64,000 bases of DNA from Rudanella paleaurantiibacter (GCF_009184635.1 NZ_WELI01000011.1:62001-126000); one strand, 5' to 3'. Shown: positions 42,022-52,315, counted from the stretch's first letter. The notes: generated by a model from the letters alone, not told the origin. Program-made: numbers and translations.

Positions 42022-42870
42022 ATGAAACCCCACCTTTACCTGCTGTGCTCCATGCTGATTGGCGTTTGGGGCAGCGCAACTGCGCAAACGTATGTAGGTA
42101 GTACACCTGCCCACGCTACAGTGCGCGAATTTCTCCAGATTTCGGCCACCGATTCCATTGATTTTATCCGGTGGAAGCTCGAATTGAATCCTGAAAAATT
42201 TACCCTTCAGTGTCAGTACGGCCTGTCGAAGCCGAGCACGAATGGATTTTCTAATGAGCAACGTGTCGCGTTTGACGGTAAACTTACCCGGTCCGAAACC
42301 GGGTATCAACTGACGCACAATACCAAGCAGCTTGCCATTTCGGAGTTGAATGCCAATGTCCTGCATTTGCTGGATAGCAACAACGGCATGCTGATCGGAA
42401 ACGGGGGATACAGTTACGCCCTGAACAACGCCAGCCCGGTTTCAACAAACGAGGTGCATGTTCGGGCCAGGCCAACCAATGCCTCGAGCCCCCTTGTGTT
42501 TGAAGGCCGAACCCCGTGCAATCAAATACCCGGACTGATTGGCATTACCAAAAGCGACGCCTGCATCAAAATAAAATGGTACTTTCAGCTTCACAGCGAT
42601 TCGCTAACGGGTAAACCCACGTACTTTCAGATGGCCGGAAACGGCTACCTAAAAGAGAACATGGCAAGAGGTACGTGGCAAATCAGTACCGAACCAGATG
42701 GCCGCATAGTCTATCTGCTCAGCTTCGATCAATGGGCCCAGCCCCTCCGGTTGCTCAAGGGCGATGACAACATCCTGTTCTTTGCGGGTGTCGATGGGTT
42801 GCCGCTCGTTGGGAATGAAGATTTTAGCTACACCTTGAACCGGAGAAAAACGCCCTACGCGCGCCGGTAA
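42022..42870 (+). CDS. Secreted hypothetical protein with an internal repeat
   Basis: 282 aa from ATG 42022, where a signal peptide begins (MKPHLYLLCSMLIGVWGSATAQ). The function is not recognised. Two halves share a pattern: LHLLDSNNGMLIGNGGYSYALN near residue 115 and LRLLKGDDNILFF...LVGNEDFSYTLN near the end, with FTLQCQYG and IKWYFQL strands before each. This suggests a duplicated beta-sandwich. A strong hairpin follows its stop. Confidence 0.75.
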   Translation: MKPHLYLLCSMLIGVWGSATAQTYVGSTPAHATVREFLQISATDSIDFIRWKLELNPEKFTLQCQYGLSKPSTNGFSNEQRVAFDGKLTRSETGYQLTHNTKQLAISELNANVLHLLDSNNGMLIGNGGYSYALNNASPVSTNEVHVRARPTNASSPLVFEGRTPCNQIPGLIGITKSDACIKIKWYFQLHSDSLTGKPTYFQMAGNGYLKENMARGTWQISTEPDGRIVYLLSFDQWAQPLRLLKGDDNILFFAGVDGLPLVGNEDFSYTLNRRKTPYARR

Positions 42871-42871
42871 C

Positions 42872-42914
42872 AAGGAGAAGCCGGGGCTGGTTTTGCCAGC
42901 CCCGGCTTCTCCTT
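42872..42914. terminator. Perfect 19-bp hairpin, bidirectional terminator candidate
   Basis: Arms 42872-42890 and 42896-42914 are perfectly complementary around a TTTTG loop, between the convergent genes at 42022 and 42963. There is no clear T tract on either side. Confidence 0.65.
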
Positions 42915-42962
42915 GATGAACATACCCCGTCTGTCAAGCAAGAGGCTAAAAGACTGGTCTTC

Positions 42963-44111
42963 TCAGAAAAAATACCGTATCAGGAGACCGGCCAAAGCCG
43001 CTCCGCCAATAAGTACCAATTCGGGTAGCTTGGGAAACCGGTACAGTAAGCCAATACTTATGAGGGCCATTGCTGTAGCTGGTAAGTCGGTCAGTTGCCG
43101 ACGCGCCAGTACGACCACCGCACCCGCAATGGCCCCGACGGCTGCTATCGTGATGCCATCGACAAAGGCTTTTACACCGGAATGTTTGCCCCATCGCCGA
43201 AAGTAGGGAGCGGGTAGAATGGTGAACAGATAACAGGGTAAAAATGTAGCCAGCGCCGACACCCCAGCACCCGGAAACCCCGCGACCAGAAATCCGATAA
43301 ACGCTACCGTTATCACCACCGGACCGGGCGTTATCATGGCTACTGCTACGGCATCGAGGAATTGCTGCTCCGTCAACCAGCCGTATTCCTTTACTACCCC
43401 ACCGTACAGAAAAGGCACAATGGCCAGCCCACTTCCAAACACAAAAACGCCCGCTTTGGTGAAAAATAGGGCTAGTTTCCACAGAATAGAATCGGTGGGT
43501 AGGGTGAGCGCCTGCGCCAGCACAAGGGCCACACTGTTGCCGGTATTGAACCGGATAAGGCCGGGCCGACGGTTGAACAGCCAGTAAACACCGCCCGACA
43601 AAAGAACCAGCCAAAGCAGCTCGGTTTCGGTCAGAATAGTGGCCCCGGCCGAAATGCCCAGTAGAAGCCAGCCGAGTGGGTCGTCGGCCCGGACAGTTTT
43701 GCGGGTAAGTCGGTAGGTGCCAACGGCAATAATCCCGGTTACGGCGGCCCCGATCCCGTAAAAAAGGGCCTGCATGGGGGGGAGCCCCTCAAACTGTACG
43801 TAAGCCACGCCCAAGGCCAGCACCATAATGAAGGAGGGGATTACAAAGGCAACCCCGGTGAGGGTAGCGCCCCACACACCGTAATGTACGTAACCAAGGT
43901 AGATAGCTAGTTGGGCTGCCAGCGGACCAGGAGCCAGCTGAGCCAGGGCCAACCCTTCGCGGTAGTCCATTTCAGCAATCCAGCCTCGCTCGGCGACTAG
44001 GTCCCGGTGCATAGCGCTGACCAGCGCCGGTGGGCCACCAAAGCCAAGCGTGCCCAGACGCAGAAAATAACGAACCAGATCAGTAAGAGAATAAGGCGCT
44101 TTTGTAGTCAT
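42963..44111 (-). CDS. chrA: Chromate transporter (CHR family), two-domain form
   Basis: A 382-aa integral membrane protein with two homologous CHR halves. The first has LRLGTLGFGGPPALVSAMHRD, ALAQLAPGPLAAQLAIYLGY; the second has FFTKAGVFVFGSGLAIVPFLYGGVV and DAVAVAMITPGPVVITVAFIGF. The long-chain layout matches ChrA proteins that export chromate and confer resistance. The ChrB-AraC fusion gene lies 89 bp upstream on the same strand, which supports the assignment. Confidence 0.93.
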   Translation of the reverse strand: MTTKAPYSLTDLVRYFLRLGTLGFGGPPALVSAMHRDLVAERGWIAEMDYREGLALAQLAPGPLAAQLAIYLGYVHYGVWGATLTGVAFVIPSFIMVLALGVAYVQFEGLPPMQALFYGIGAAVTGIIAVGTYRLTRKTVRADDPLGWLLLGISAGATILTETELLWLVLLSGGVYWLFNRRPGLIRFNTGNSVALVLAQALTLPTDSILWKLALFFTKAGVFVFGSGLAIVPFLYGGVVKEYGWLTEQQFLDAVAVAMITPGPVVITVAFIGFLVAGFPGAGVSALATFLPCYLFTILPAPYFRRWGKHSGVKAFVDGITIAAVGAIAGAVVVLARRQLTDLPATAMALISIGLLYRFPKLPELVLIGGAALAGLLIRYFF

Positions 44112-44200
44112 AACGGTCGAAAGAGGGCCCGGTACACCCGCCCGGCCACCTCAATCGATGCAAGAATACAGGTGGCCGCAGGAGCCAAAATAGAACAGAT

Positions 44201-45058
44201 TTAACCTTTTGTACCTGTTTTACTTTTTCGGCTTTGTTTTCGGTATTCGGAAGGGTTTTGTCCCATCTGTTTTTTAAAAATCCGGGTAAAATGGCTCTGA
44301 TCGGAGAAGCCGGTTAGGTAAGCAATTTCAGTGAGGGTGTACGAGGTAGTATCGAGTAAGTGGAGGGCTTTGTCGAGACGCAACTTCCGAATGTACTCGC
44401 CAAACGACAGGTCGTCGAAGTAGCGGGCGAACGTGCGCGATACGTACGCTGGGTTAATGTCGAGGCTTTCGGCCAGGGTACTCAGGCTGAGCGACAAATT
44501 GGTATCAATCTGATCCTGAATGGCTTCTTTCAGCTCCCCAACCCAGGCTGGTACTTTTTGCCGCCCTTTCGCTCCAAGGTAATTGTGCAGTACGGCCAAC
44601 AACAGTTGTTCGGTGGGGCTTCGGGTGTGCCGTACCGATTGGAGATGTTTGGCCCAGCTGAAGAGGGCATCGTACAACACCAGACCCTGTGCCATTAGGG
44701 CCTGATCGTCGGTAAGGTTGTGGGCCAGCCCCGCCGAAATGGCCCACAAACCCGCCGACTGTGTGGTTAGGCTGTGGTCGTCGGTATCGGCTCCGCGTAT
44801 AATTGGGGCCATCCGGTGCAGGGCGGGGTCAGTAAGGGCGTGTTTGTGCAGAAAATAATCAAAGGTGCAGCGGTCTTCGTAATGGCTGTATTCTACGCCC
44901 GGCACATCGAACGGTATAGCTCCGAGGGCTTTGGCCTGTGTAATGACCTCGCCTTCAGGTACAAAATGAATCACTGCCGATGGATCAATGAACCGCACAA
45001 TAAGCCAGGGGCAGGCCAGCCGGTCAATTTTGGGTCGTTCACGGGTAATCCAGTGCAT
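44201..45058 (-). CDS. ChrB-domain / AraC fusion regulator
   Basis: A 285-aa fusion. Residues 1-135 are a ChrB-type chromate resistance domain (ITRERPKIDRLACPWLIVRF, LGAIPFDVPGVEYSHY, CTFDYFLHKHALTDPALHRM, IIRGADTDD). Residues 180-275 are an AraC helix-turn-helix pair (LSTLAESLDINPAYVSRTFARYFD; LTEIAYLTGFSDQSHFTRIFKKQMGQNPSEYR). ChrB senses chromate in classical systems and is not known to me as an AraC protein. The gene is just upstream of the chromate transporter, so the fusion is probably a one-component chromate-responsive activator. C64 and H60 could sense the ligand; that is inference. Confidence 0.88.
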   Translation of the reverse strand: MHWITRERPKIDRLACPWLIVRFIDPSAVIHFVPEGEVITQAKALGAIPFDVPGVEYSHYEDRCTFDYFLHKHALTDPALHRMAPIIRGADTDDHSLTTQSAGLWAISAGLAHNLTDDQALMAQGLVLYDALFSWAKHLQSVRHTRSPTEQLLLAVLHNYLGAKGRQKVPAWVGELKEAIQDQIDTNLSLSLSTLAESLDINPAYVSRTFARYFDDLSFGEYIRKLRLDKALHLLDTTSYTLTEIAYLTGFSDQSHFTRIFKKQMGQNPSEYRKQSRKSKTGTKG

Positions 45059-45151
45059 AGTTGGGTGCTTTGACGAAAGAAACGGTATCGATTACGAAAA
45101 AGCAACCACAGTGGCCGGTCGAGCCGTTGATACCCTTACGGAACAAACTTG

Positions 45152-48100
45152 TCAGACGCTCACCCACTGACGCAGCAGGCCGGTGATATGGGCCAGGCTC
45201 ACGGGTTTGACCAGGTGCGCATTGAAGCCTGCGTGTTGCGTTCGCTGAATGTCTTCGGGTTGCCCGTAGCCGGTCAGGGCAATAATGACGATGTTGTGCC
45301 CCCAGGGTTGTTGACGGATAAGCTGACAGGTTTCGAAGCCGTCGAGGCCGGGCATACCAATATCCAGCAGAATCACCGCCGGTTTGAGTTGCTCGGCGGC
45401 TTCGATGCCCTCTCGCCCACTGTTGCGCGTATGGGTTTCGTAGCCTTTCAGCTTGAGCAGCAAACCCAGTGTAAACGCCGAATCGGTATTGTCGTCGACT
45501 ACCAAAATCCGACGATTGACCACGGGTTCGGGTGCGGTTTGGGTGGGTAGAGGTGGGGCACTTGGTTGGGCGGGTAAGGTAGGCAGGTAGACAGAAAACG
45601 TACTGCCCTGCCCGAGCCCGGCGCTTTGGGCCTCTACCCGGCCGCCGTGTTGTTGGACTAACTGCCTCACGAGCGTAAGTCCCAGCCCAAGCCCACCATG
45701 CGAGCGGTCGAGTGAGTGATCGACCTGAACAAACAACTCAAATACCGCCGACAGTTGCTCGGCCGCCAGCCCAATGCCATTATCGGCTACCTGAATGACT
45801 GCTTCTGGTGGCCCAGTGGGCTGCTTCTGTTGCGAAACCGTAACAGAGACGATACCCTTTGGGCCGGTGTACCGAAGGCCGTTGGTGAGCAGGTTGGTAA
45901 TTACCTGATTCAGCCGGGTAGCGTCGCCCTCCAACTCGATTGGCGTAGCGGGCACGGATATCGTCAGCGATTTGCCCCCTTCCCGAAACTGCGGCTCCAT
46001 ACTTTTGGCGGCTTCCTGCACCAGTTTGACCAGATCGACCCGTTCGGTTTTGAGTTCAATTTTTCCCTGGCTGATACGGCTCACATCGAGCAGATCATCG
46101 ACCATACGCACCAGATGGTCGGTTTGGCGGTTCATCATCGCCACGGTTTCGTGCGCTATTTCGCCCGGTTTCGTAGTCAGGTCCTGAATCTGCAACCCGT
46201 TTCGAATGGTGGCCATCGGGTTACGCAGTTCGTGGGCGAGCATGGCCAGAAACTCGTCTTTGCGGGCGTCGGCTTTGCGGAGGGCCTCCTGAGCCAGTCG
46301 GCGCTGGGTCAGATCAACCGTTATGGCCAGAAACGTCGGTGGGCTGCCCTGGGCAGAGGGGAGTCTGGAAACAGAACTGTTGGCCCATACCTGCTGCCCG
46401 TCGGAGCGAACGTACCGTTTATCGAGTGTAACAGCCTCGCCGGTCCGAATCAGATGGTGTAGTGCCTTTCGACTGGCGGCCACGTCGTCGGGATACGTTA
46501 CGTCGGCTACGGTCAGGGCTAGTAATTCCTCGCGGCTATGCCCCAATAACTGACACAAGTTACTGTTGACGCGGGTGAAGCGCCCCGACGCATCGATTTC
46601 GGACATACCCACCTGCGCCCGTTCAAAAATGGCTTGCAACTGAGCCTCACTGCGGACCAGTTCGCGTTGAGCTTTGGCGCGTTCGACACCCAACCAGGTA
46701 CGCTCGGCCGTTTCAATGACCAGTTCAACCTCGGCTTCGGTCCATTTCCGGGGTGTTGATTGTACAAGCGAGAAGATGCCAACAGCCCGATTTTGTTTGA
46801 TTACGGGGATGTTGATAAACGAGACTACCTGCAACTGTCGGCAGATGTCGAGCAGGGGGTCGTCCAATACATCGGTCTTGGCGGTATCTTCTACCACAAT
46901 AGGTCCCCCATTATCCACCACTTTTTTGAAAATGGCGAATTGCTCGAGCGGATAGGTGCCCGCTACCGAGGGTAGGTCGGCCGAGGACGCATCGCACTGG
47001 ATAGTGGCATAGGCACCCTCGATGGAGGCATAATAGCACCGATCGGCCCCGAAATGGGCCATAGCTACTTCGGTCACCGTTTGCTCAATGGCCATCGGAT
47101 CGGCAACCGACCGGAAGGTGTCGTTCAAGGCCAGCAAATAGGCCTGCGCCTGCTCACGCCGTTTGAGTTCGGTTATGTCTCGAAACACAATGGCCACCTG
47201 CCGACTCCCCGCCCCGCCCACGCGCGACGCATTGGCTACGTACCAGCGGTTGGTAGCAGCATGGTAATCTTCGACATCAGCGGGTTCGCCGGTCTGGGCC
47301 ACGCGGTCGTAATACGCTACCCAATAGTGTTCAAGACCGGGAGTGAGTTGGCCGCCACGTTTACCCACAACCTCCCGCAGGCCGGTTTGCTTCTCAAAAA
47401 CCGGGTTCACCTCAATAAATTGATAATCAATGGCTGAACCCTCTGTGTTATACAAAAGCTCGATAATGCAGAAGCCTTCACTGATTGAATTGAAAATAGA
47501 ATAGTAGCGGTCCGACGCCCGCTGCGCTATTTCGTGGTTCAGCCGGTGAATTTCAGCTTCAGCCCGTTTACGTTCGGTAATGTCGGTGGTGGCGTTGGCA
47601 ATACCGTCGCCGAGCTTTACCACCCGCTGATGCAGCCAGGCATCTACGCCTTCGTGATCGTAGTACATTTCGTACGTTTGCGGTTGCCCTGATTCAACAA
47701 CGTCGCAGAATAGGCTGAAAATACCGGACGGAACCACCCCCGGATGCGTTTCCCGGAGCCGCTTACCTTCATAGTCACCGTATTTCTGACGCGCGGTTTC
47801 GTTCATCAGAATCCAGCGAAAATCAATAATCTCTTTTTTCTCATCCCGAATCGCTTCGAGCACATGAATCCGGTCGAGGGAGCTGTTGATGGTGGCATGG
47901 AGTAACTCACGGCTTTTGAAAACAGCCTGCTCGGCCAGCTTGGTCCGGGTTATGTCGCGGGTGGTCATAGCCACACCCCCGTCGGTTTTCACCAACGCCT
48001 GATAAAACCAGCCGTCAAACTGTTCGTGGGTGTAGTGCAGTTCCTGTTCAAACGGGTGGCCGGTTTGCACCACCTCTACCATCCGGTCAAAAATGCCCGA

Positions 48101-49123
48101 CTCCCGTACGCCGGGATTTACTGTCAGCAGACTTTTACCCAGTACATCGCCGTTTTGAACCTGAGCTTTGCTGTTGTTCATGACCCAGACAAAATCAGTG
48201 ATTGTGCCCTGCTCGTTGGTAACCGCGTTGAAAACCTGAATAATATCGAGCGAGCTGTCAATCACCGATTGTAAAAACATCTCGTTGCGTCGGAGTTGCT
48301 CTTCGGCTTCTTTTGGGTCGGTAATATTGGCGGTTGTGGTGGCGACACCGTCGTTCAGTTTTACGGTGGATTGCAAAAACCAGCCGTTAAACTGTTCGTG
48401 GGTGTAATGCCGTTCCGACTGGTCGGGTTCACCGGTTTGGACTACCCGGCAGAAGGTCTCAAATATGCCCTCTTTCACCACGCCGGGATTTTCTTCCAGT
48501 AACCTTTTCCCGATGACCGGCCCGTAGAAAGTCTCTGCAGCATGGTTGAGCAACACCCAGATAAAATCAACGATTACTCCCTGCTCGTTCCGAACGGCCT
48601 CAAAAACCTGAATCATATCGAGCGAACTATCCAGCGTTGCGTTCAGTAGGCGCTGCCCGGCCTCAACCTCGGCCGTTTGTTGGGTAAGTTTCCCTTCGAG
48701 CCGAAGCCGTTGCCGATCAGAGGCTTTTTCGCTTTTCTTCGTTTCGCTTATGTCAATGGCTAATCCCAGCCATTTTTGGATAACCCCTGCCGCATCTGCA
48801 ACGGGGGTTGCGTGCAGATGAATCCAATGCCAGTCGCCATCTCTACCCGTTACCCGAACTTGCATACTCAGGGGCGTGCCTTTCCTGATTGCCTGCTTCC
48901 AATCCCCTTCAACCACAGGGCGGTCGTTGGGGTGCACCGTACCGAGCCAGCCATCGCGAAGCCAGTTTGCCACCGATTGCCCCGTGTAGGCACGCCAACT
49001 GGGTGCGTCGGTACGTACCTTTCCGGCTGAATCGGCTTCCCAAACGGCGTTGGCTAAAGAGCTCATTACGAGTTGACACTCGTCGACCGAGAGGGAGGGG
49101 TAAGGAGTTGAGGTAGAGGGCAT
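45152..49123 (-). CDS. Multi-PAS/GAF hybrid histidine kinase
   Basis: A 1323-aa soluble kinase without membrane segments. An N-terminal PAS is followed by three successive homologous PAS units (SSLDMIQVFEA, SSLDIIQVFNA, SSLDRIHVLEA; each with HYTHEQF or YYDHEGV), another PAS, a GAF domain (about 705-860) and a last PAS (ERAQVGMSEIDASGRF). HisKA has DEFLAMLAHELRNP, then HATPase (NLLTNGLRYTGPKG), and a C-terminal receiver with phospho-Asp in VILLDIGMPGLDG and K in AHLVKPV. It is divergent from a second hybrid kinase. The signal is not evident. Confidence 0.93.
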   Translation of the reverse strand: MPSTSTPYPSLSVDECQLVMSSLANAVWEADSAGKVRTDAPSWRAYTGQSVANWLRDGWLGTVHPNDRPVVEGDWKQAIRKGTPLSMQVRVTGRDGDWHWIHLHATPVADAAGVIQKWLGLAIDISETKKSEKASDRQRLRLEGKLTQQTAEVEAGQRLLNATLDSSLDMIQVFEAVRNEQGVIVDFIWVLLNHAAETFYGPVIGKRLLEENPGVVKEGIFETFCRVVQTGEPDQSERHYTHEQFNGWFLQSTVKLNDGVATTTANITDPKEAEEQLRRNEMFLQSVIDSSLDIIQVFNAVTNEQGTITDFVWVMNNSKAQVQNGDVLGKSLLTVNPGVRESGIFDRMVEVVQTGHPFEQELHYTHEQFDGWFYQALVKTDGGVAMTTRDITRTKLAEQAVFKSRELLHATINSSLDRIHVLEAIRDEKKEIIDFRWILMNETARQKYGDYEGKRLRETHPGVVPSGIFSLFCDVVESGQPQTYEMYYDHEGVDAWLHQRVVKLGDGIANATTDITERKRAEAEIHRLNHEIAQRASDRYYSIFNSISEGFCIIELLYNTEGSAIDYQFIEVNPVFEKQTGLREVVGKRGGQLTPGLEHYWVAYYDRVAQTGEPADVEDYHAATNRWYVANASRVGGAGSRQVAIVFRDITELKRREQAQAYLLALNDTFRSVADPMAIEQTVTEVAMAHFGADRCYYASIEGAYATIQCDASSADLPSVAGTYPLEQFAIFKKVVDNGGPIVVEDTAKTDVLDDPLLDICRQLQVVSFINIPVIKQNRAVGIFSLVQSTPRKWTEAEVELVIETAERTWLGVERAKAQRELVRSEAQLQAIFERAQVGMSEIDASGRFTRVNSNLCQLLGHSREELLALTVADVTYPDDVAASRKALHHLIRTGEAVTLDKRYVRSDGQQVWANSSVSRLPSAQGSPPTFLAITVDLTQRRLAQEALRKADARKDEFLAMLAHELRNPMATIRNGLQIQDLTTKPGEIAHETVAMMNRQTDHLVRMVDDLLDVSRISQGKIELKTERVDLVKLVQEAAKSMEPQFREGGKSLTISVPATPIELEGDATRLNQVITNLLTNGLRYTGPKGIVSVTVSQQKQPTGPPEAVIQVADNGIGLAAEQLSAVFELFVQVDHSLDRSHGGLGLGLTLVRQLVQQHGGRVEAQSAGLGQGSTFSVYLPTLPAQPSAPPLPTQTAPEPVVNRRILVVDDNTDSAFTLGLLLKLKGYETHTRNSGREGIEAAEQLKPAVILLDIGMPGLDGFETCQLIRQQPWGHNIVIIALTGYGQPEDIQRTQHAGFNAHLVKPVSLAHITGLLRQWVSV

Positions 49124-49689
49124 GACCAGGAGGTTGGGTAGGTTAGTACGGCAGTACTAAAAGACGGGTTTGCAGCATAAAATAGTCCGAAAGATGGCAT
49201 GCCCGCACGGGTAAGTAAGTGATTTGTCTATTTTCTTATCTACCGCACCTAACCAGCTGCGAGTAGGCGGTACCCCCGCCCAGAGCTAAGCCGTTAGGGC
49301 ATACGCAAGCCGGAGGAGCTCCGGCAACGGCCCCGGTTCTGCCCCGCTGCCGGAGCTTTCTATTAACCTTTAAATCGGTTTATACATCGAAGTAGAAGAC
49401 TATTTGACATATTAGGTTAAATTTGATTTCGTCTGGTTGCCCAGTAGGGACATTTTTCTGGCCGAATCCGTATGGACCGGCCTGTGTTCATTCCTCGAAG
49501 TTCCTTTTCATCAACTGTTTCAGACGACAGTGGATCCAGTGATCTCCCGGCCCCCTACAGGCCAATCTGCTAAACCACAGGACTAGCTAACGGCTCAGCC
49601 ACCCGTGCCGATCGGTATCTCACCGACTCGTGCCCGGATGCCTGCGTTAGCAGCAACGCCGGACGCTCACCGCCCTTTCTTTCTGATTA
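49124..49689. other. Divergent gap between the two hybrid kinases
   Basis: 566 bp with no convincing gene. Near 49307-49360 a GCCGGAGGAGCTCCGGC palindrome and a GCTGCCGGAGCTT copy lie close together. The ORF that starts at 49605 overlaps the kinase in another frame and is judged spurious. The promoters of both kinases should be here; no perfect TAnnTTTG was identified. Confidence 0.5.
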
Positions 49690-52212
49690 ATGAACACACC
49701 TATGGGCACCAACTCAGTACATACCCTGTATCCATTTCTGGAGGGCGGGGGCGAGATGGGCGCGTTGATGCGCGCCTTTCCCTGGTCCGACACGTCGGTG
49801 GGGCCGCCATCCGCCTGGCCGCAACCCTTGCGAACCATGCTGGGTACCCTCTTCTCCTGCAAGTTGCCGATGCTGTTGTGGTGGGGCGATGACCTGGTGC
49901 AATTTTACAACGATGCGTTTCGGCAGGTGCTGGCCGACTCCGGCTTGCATCCGGGGGTGCTGGGTCAGCAGGCAATGCACTGCTGGAGCGATAAATGGCC
50001 CACTATTAAGCCACTCATCGATCAGGTTCGCAACACGGGCGAGGGTACCTGCTCTGAAAACGAGACTATTCCGGTAACGCGAAACGGTCAGCCTCAGAAC
50101 ATGTACTGGGCCTTCAATTATTGCGCCGTGCCCGATGAAACGGGGCGGGTGGCCGGTGTGCTGGCGGTTGGGCATGAGGCTACCCGGTCTGTGCCTACCG
50201 GTCGGGTGCTGGAGGCCCGCAGCCGTCAGTTCGAAGAGCTCATCAGCCAGGCACCCGTTGCTATGGCCCTTCTTCACAGATCACAGGTTGGTCGTGCCCG
50301 GGTTGAGCGAGCCCTTCGTCGGCAGAAAGACCGCACCCGGATTGCGGTAGAAGCGGCCAATATGGGCACCTGGGAGTGGAACCTGCTCACGGATGAGGTG
50401 TACTGGAACGAGCAGCATTTTGTACTTTTCGGCCTGACACCCCATAGCCAACCCATTTTGCCCAAGGTGTTTTTCGGGCATATTCATCCGCACGATACTG
50501 ACCTGATTCGGAACCAGTTAGAGGTGGCTATCCGGGAAAAAAGTGTCTACGATGCCGAGTTTCGTGCCTTGCGCACTGACGACGGGGCTGTCCGCTGGAT
50601 GAGCGGCTACGGGCGCGTAACGGCAGAAGAAAACGGGCAAGCGACCCGAATGAGTGGGGTGATGTTTGACATTACCGATCGGAAACACGCTCAGGAAGCC
50701 CTCCGGGCCGGGGAGGAACGATTACGGATTGTGCTCGAAAGCATTGCCGATCATGCCATTATCACCACGGATACCCACAACCTCATTACTGGCTGGAATT
50801 TGGGGGCCTGGCATATGTTTCAGTACACGGCCGAGGAAGCCCTTGGTCAATCGGGGGCTATTACGTTTACGCCCGAAGACCGGGCCGACGGGGTGCCCGA
50901 GGCCGAGATGACCACAGCCCGCCAACAGGGTCGGGCGGCCGATGAGCGCTACCACATCCGGCGCGATGGGTCGCGTTTGTATGTGTCGGGGGTGCTCTCC
51001 CCCCTGTTTGACGCCGATGGGCAGCTGGTCGGGTACGTGAAGATTGCCCGCGACCTTACCGACCGGCAGCGTATGGAGCAGACCCTGCGCGAAAACGACG
51101 AACGGAAAGATGAGTTTCTGGCTATGCTCGCCCATGAATTACGTAACCCACTCGCTCCTATCCGCAATATGTTGCTGGTGCTTTCTATGACGGAGGGTGA
51201 CCACGAAACGCTGCGTTCCGGGATAGCCATGATGAGCCGACAGGTAAGCCATCTGACTCGGTTAATTGACGATTTGCTGGATCTAAGCCGCATTAGTCAG
51301 GGTAAGATTGAGCTTCGTCATCAGCTCGTTGACTTGACTACCCTGGTGGGGCAGGCAGTAGACGCCACGCGGCCTCTCTACGACAGTGGCCGACGGCTGC
51401 TCCGGGCAACCCTGCCGCCCTCGTCTCTGTATGTAAATGGCGATGCAACCCGGCTCACGCAGATCGTTGTTAACCTGTTGACCAACGGTGCCCGGTACAC
51501 GCCCGAGGGTGGGCAGGTTTGGCTCACACTCACGCAAAACGGTCACGAGGCTCAGCTTCGGGTGGCTGATAACGGGATTGGCCTGGCCCCTGAGCACCTT
51601 ACGGCTATTTTCGACTTGTTTGTGCAGGTCGATACATCCTTAGCCCGGTCGCAGGGTGGGCTCGGGTTGGGCCTGACCCTGGTGAAGAAACTTGTTGAAC
51701 TCCACGGTGGTCGCGTTGAAGCGCATAGTCAGGGACTGGGTCAGGGGAGTGAGTTTATTATCAGCCTGCCACTACACCATGCTTCCCTAAAAAACATGAA
51801 TCCGTTCCATGAATTGAGTTTACCCGAAGGGGCGGGCCGCCAAATATTAGTCGTCGATGATAATCGCGATGCGGCCGATACCCTTTCCATGCTGTTGAAA
51901 ATCCTTAAAAACGAAGTTTACACCCGGTACAGCGGCATCGAAGCGGTCGAAGCCCTGCAAACTCTTCGTCCTCAGCTTGTTTTGCTTGATATTGGAATGC
52001 CGGATCTGGATGGTTACGAAACCTGCCGTTTGATTCGGCAACTGCCCATTGGCCCCGAGTTGACCCTGGTTGCACTGACAGGCTACGGGCAGGCCGAAGA
52101 CCGTCAGCGCAGCCGTGAAGCCGGGTTCGACGATCATCTGGTGAAACCGGTCGATATGGCTCAATTGGGACAGTTACTGGCGTCATTATCCGCTAGCCGG
52201 GACACTCAGTGA
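49690..52212 (+). CDS. PAS hybrid histidine kinase
   Basis: An 840-aa soluble kinase. An N-terminal PAS-like segment (GALMRAFPWSDTSVGPPSAWP, LLWWGDDLVQFYNDAF) is of the type common in such kinases. Two more PAS domains follow at about 215-345 (ANMGTWEWNLLTDEVYWNE) and 345-465 (DHAIITTDTHNLITGWN). HisKA has DEFLAMLAHELRNP, HATPase has NLLTNGARYTPEGG, and the receiver has VVDDNRDAA and LVLLDIGMPDLDG with K in DHLVKPVD. The kinase and receiver parts are close relatives of the divergent 1323-aa protein, suggesting duplication. Confidence 0.93.
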   Translation: MNTPMGTNSVHTLYPFLEGGGEMGALMRAFPWSDTSVGPPSAWPQPLRTMLGTLFSCKLPMLLWWGDDLVQFYNDAFRQVLADSGLHPGVLGQQAMHCWSDKWPTIKPLIDQVRNTGEGTCSENETIPVTRNGQPQNMYWAFNYCAVPDETGRVAGVLAVGHEATRSVPTGRVLEARSRQFEELISQAPVAMALLHRSQVGRARVERALRRQKDRTRIAVEAANMGTWEWNLLTDEVYWNEQHFVLFGLTPHSQPILPKVFFGHIHPHDTDLIRNQLEVAIREKSVYDAEFRALRTDDGAVRWMSGYGRVTAEENGQATRMSGVMFDITDRKHAQEALRAGEERLRIVLESIADHAIITTDTHNLITGWNLGAWHMFQYTAEEALGQSGAITFTPEDRADGVPEAEMTTARQQGRAADERYHIRRDGSRLYVSGVLSPLFDADGQLVGYVKIARDLTDRQRMEQTLRENDERKDEFLAMLAHELRNPLAPIRNMLLVLSMTEGDHETLRSGIAMMSRQVSHLTRLIDDLLDLSRISQGKIELRHQLVDLTTLVGQAVDATRPLYDSGRRLLRATLPPSSLYVNGDATRLTQIVVNLLTNGARYTPEGGQVWLTLTQNGHEAQLRVADNGIGLAPEHLTAIFDLFVQVDTSLARSQGGLGLGLTLVKKLVELHGGRVEAHSQGLGQGSEFIISLPLHHASLKNMNPFHELSLPEGAGRQILVVDDNRDAADTLSMLLKILKNEVYTRYSGIEAVEALQTLRPQLVLLDIGMPDLDGYETCRLIRQLPIGPELTLVALTGYGQAEDRQRSREAGFDDHLVKPVDMAQLGQLLASLSASRDTQ

Positions 52213-52256
52213 TGGGGTAGGGGGATACGTTCCGGTAATGAAAAGTCCGTATAAAT

Positions 52257-52294
52257 AGACGAAACGCCCAGCGCATGCGCTGGGCGTTTCGTCT
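52257..52294. terminator. Perfect 38-bp palindrome between convergent genes
   Basis: Bases 52257-52294 form an uninterrupted palindrome centred on GCGCATGCGC. It lies between the kinase stop (52212) and the stop of the Ig-repeat protein (52316), so it may terminate in both directions. No long T tract. Confidence 0.7.
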
Positions 52295-52315
52295 GAAATG
52301 GATAGCCCAATCGAA

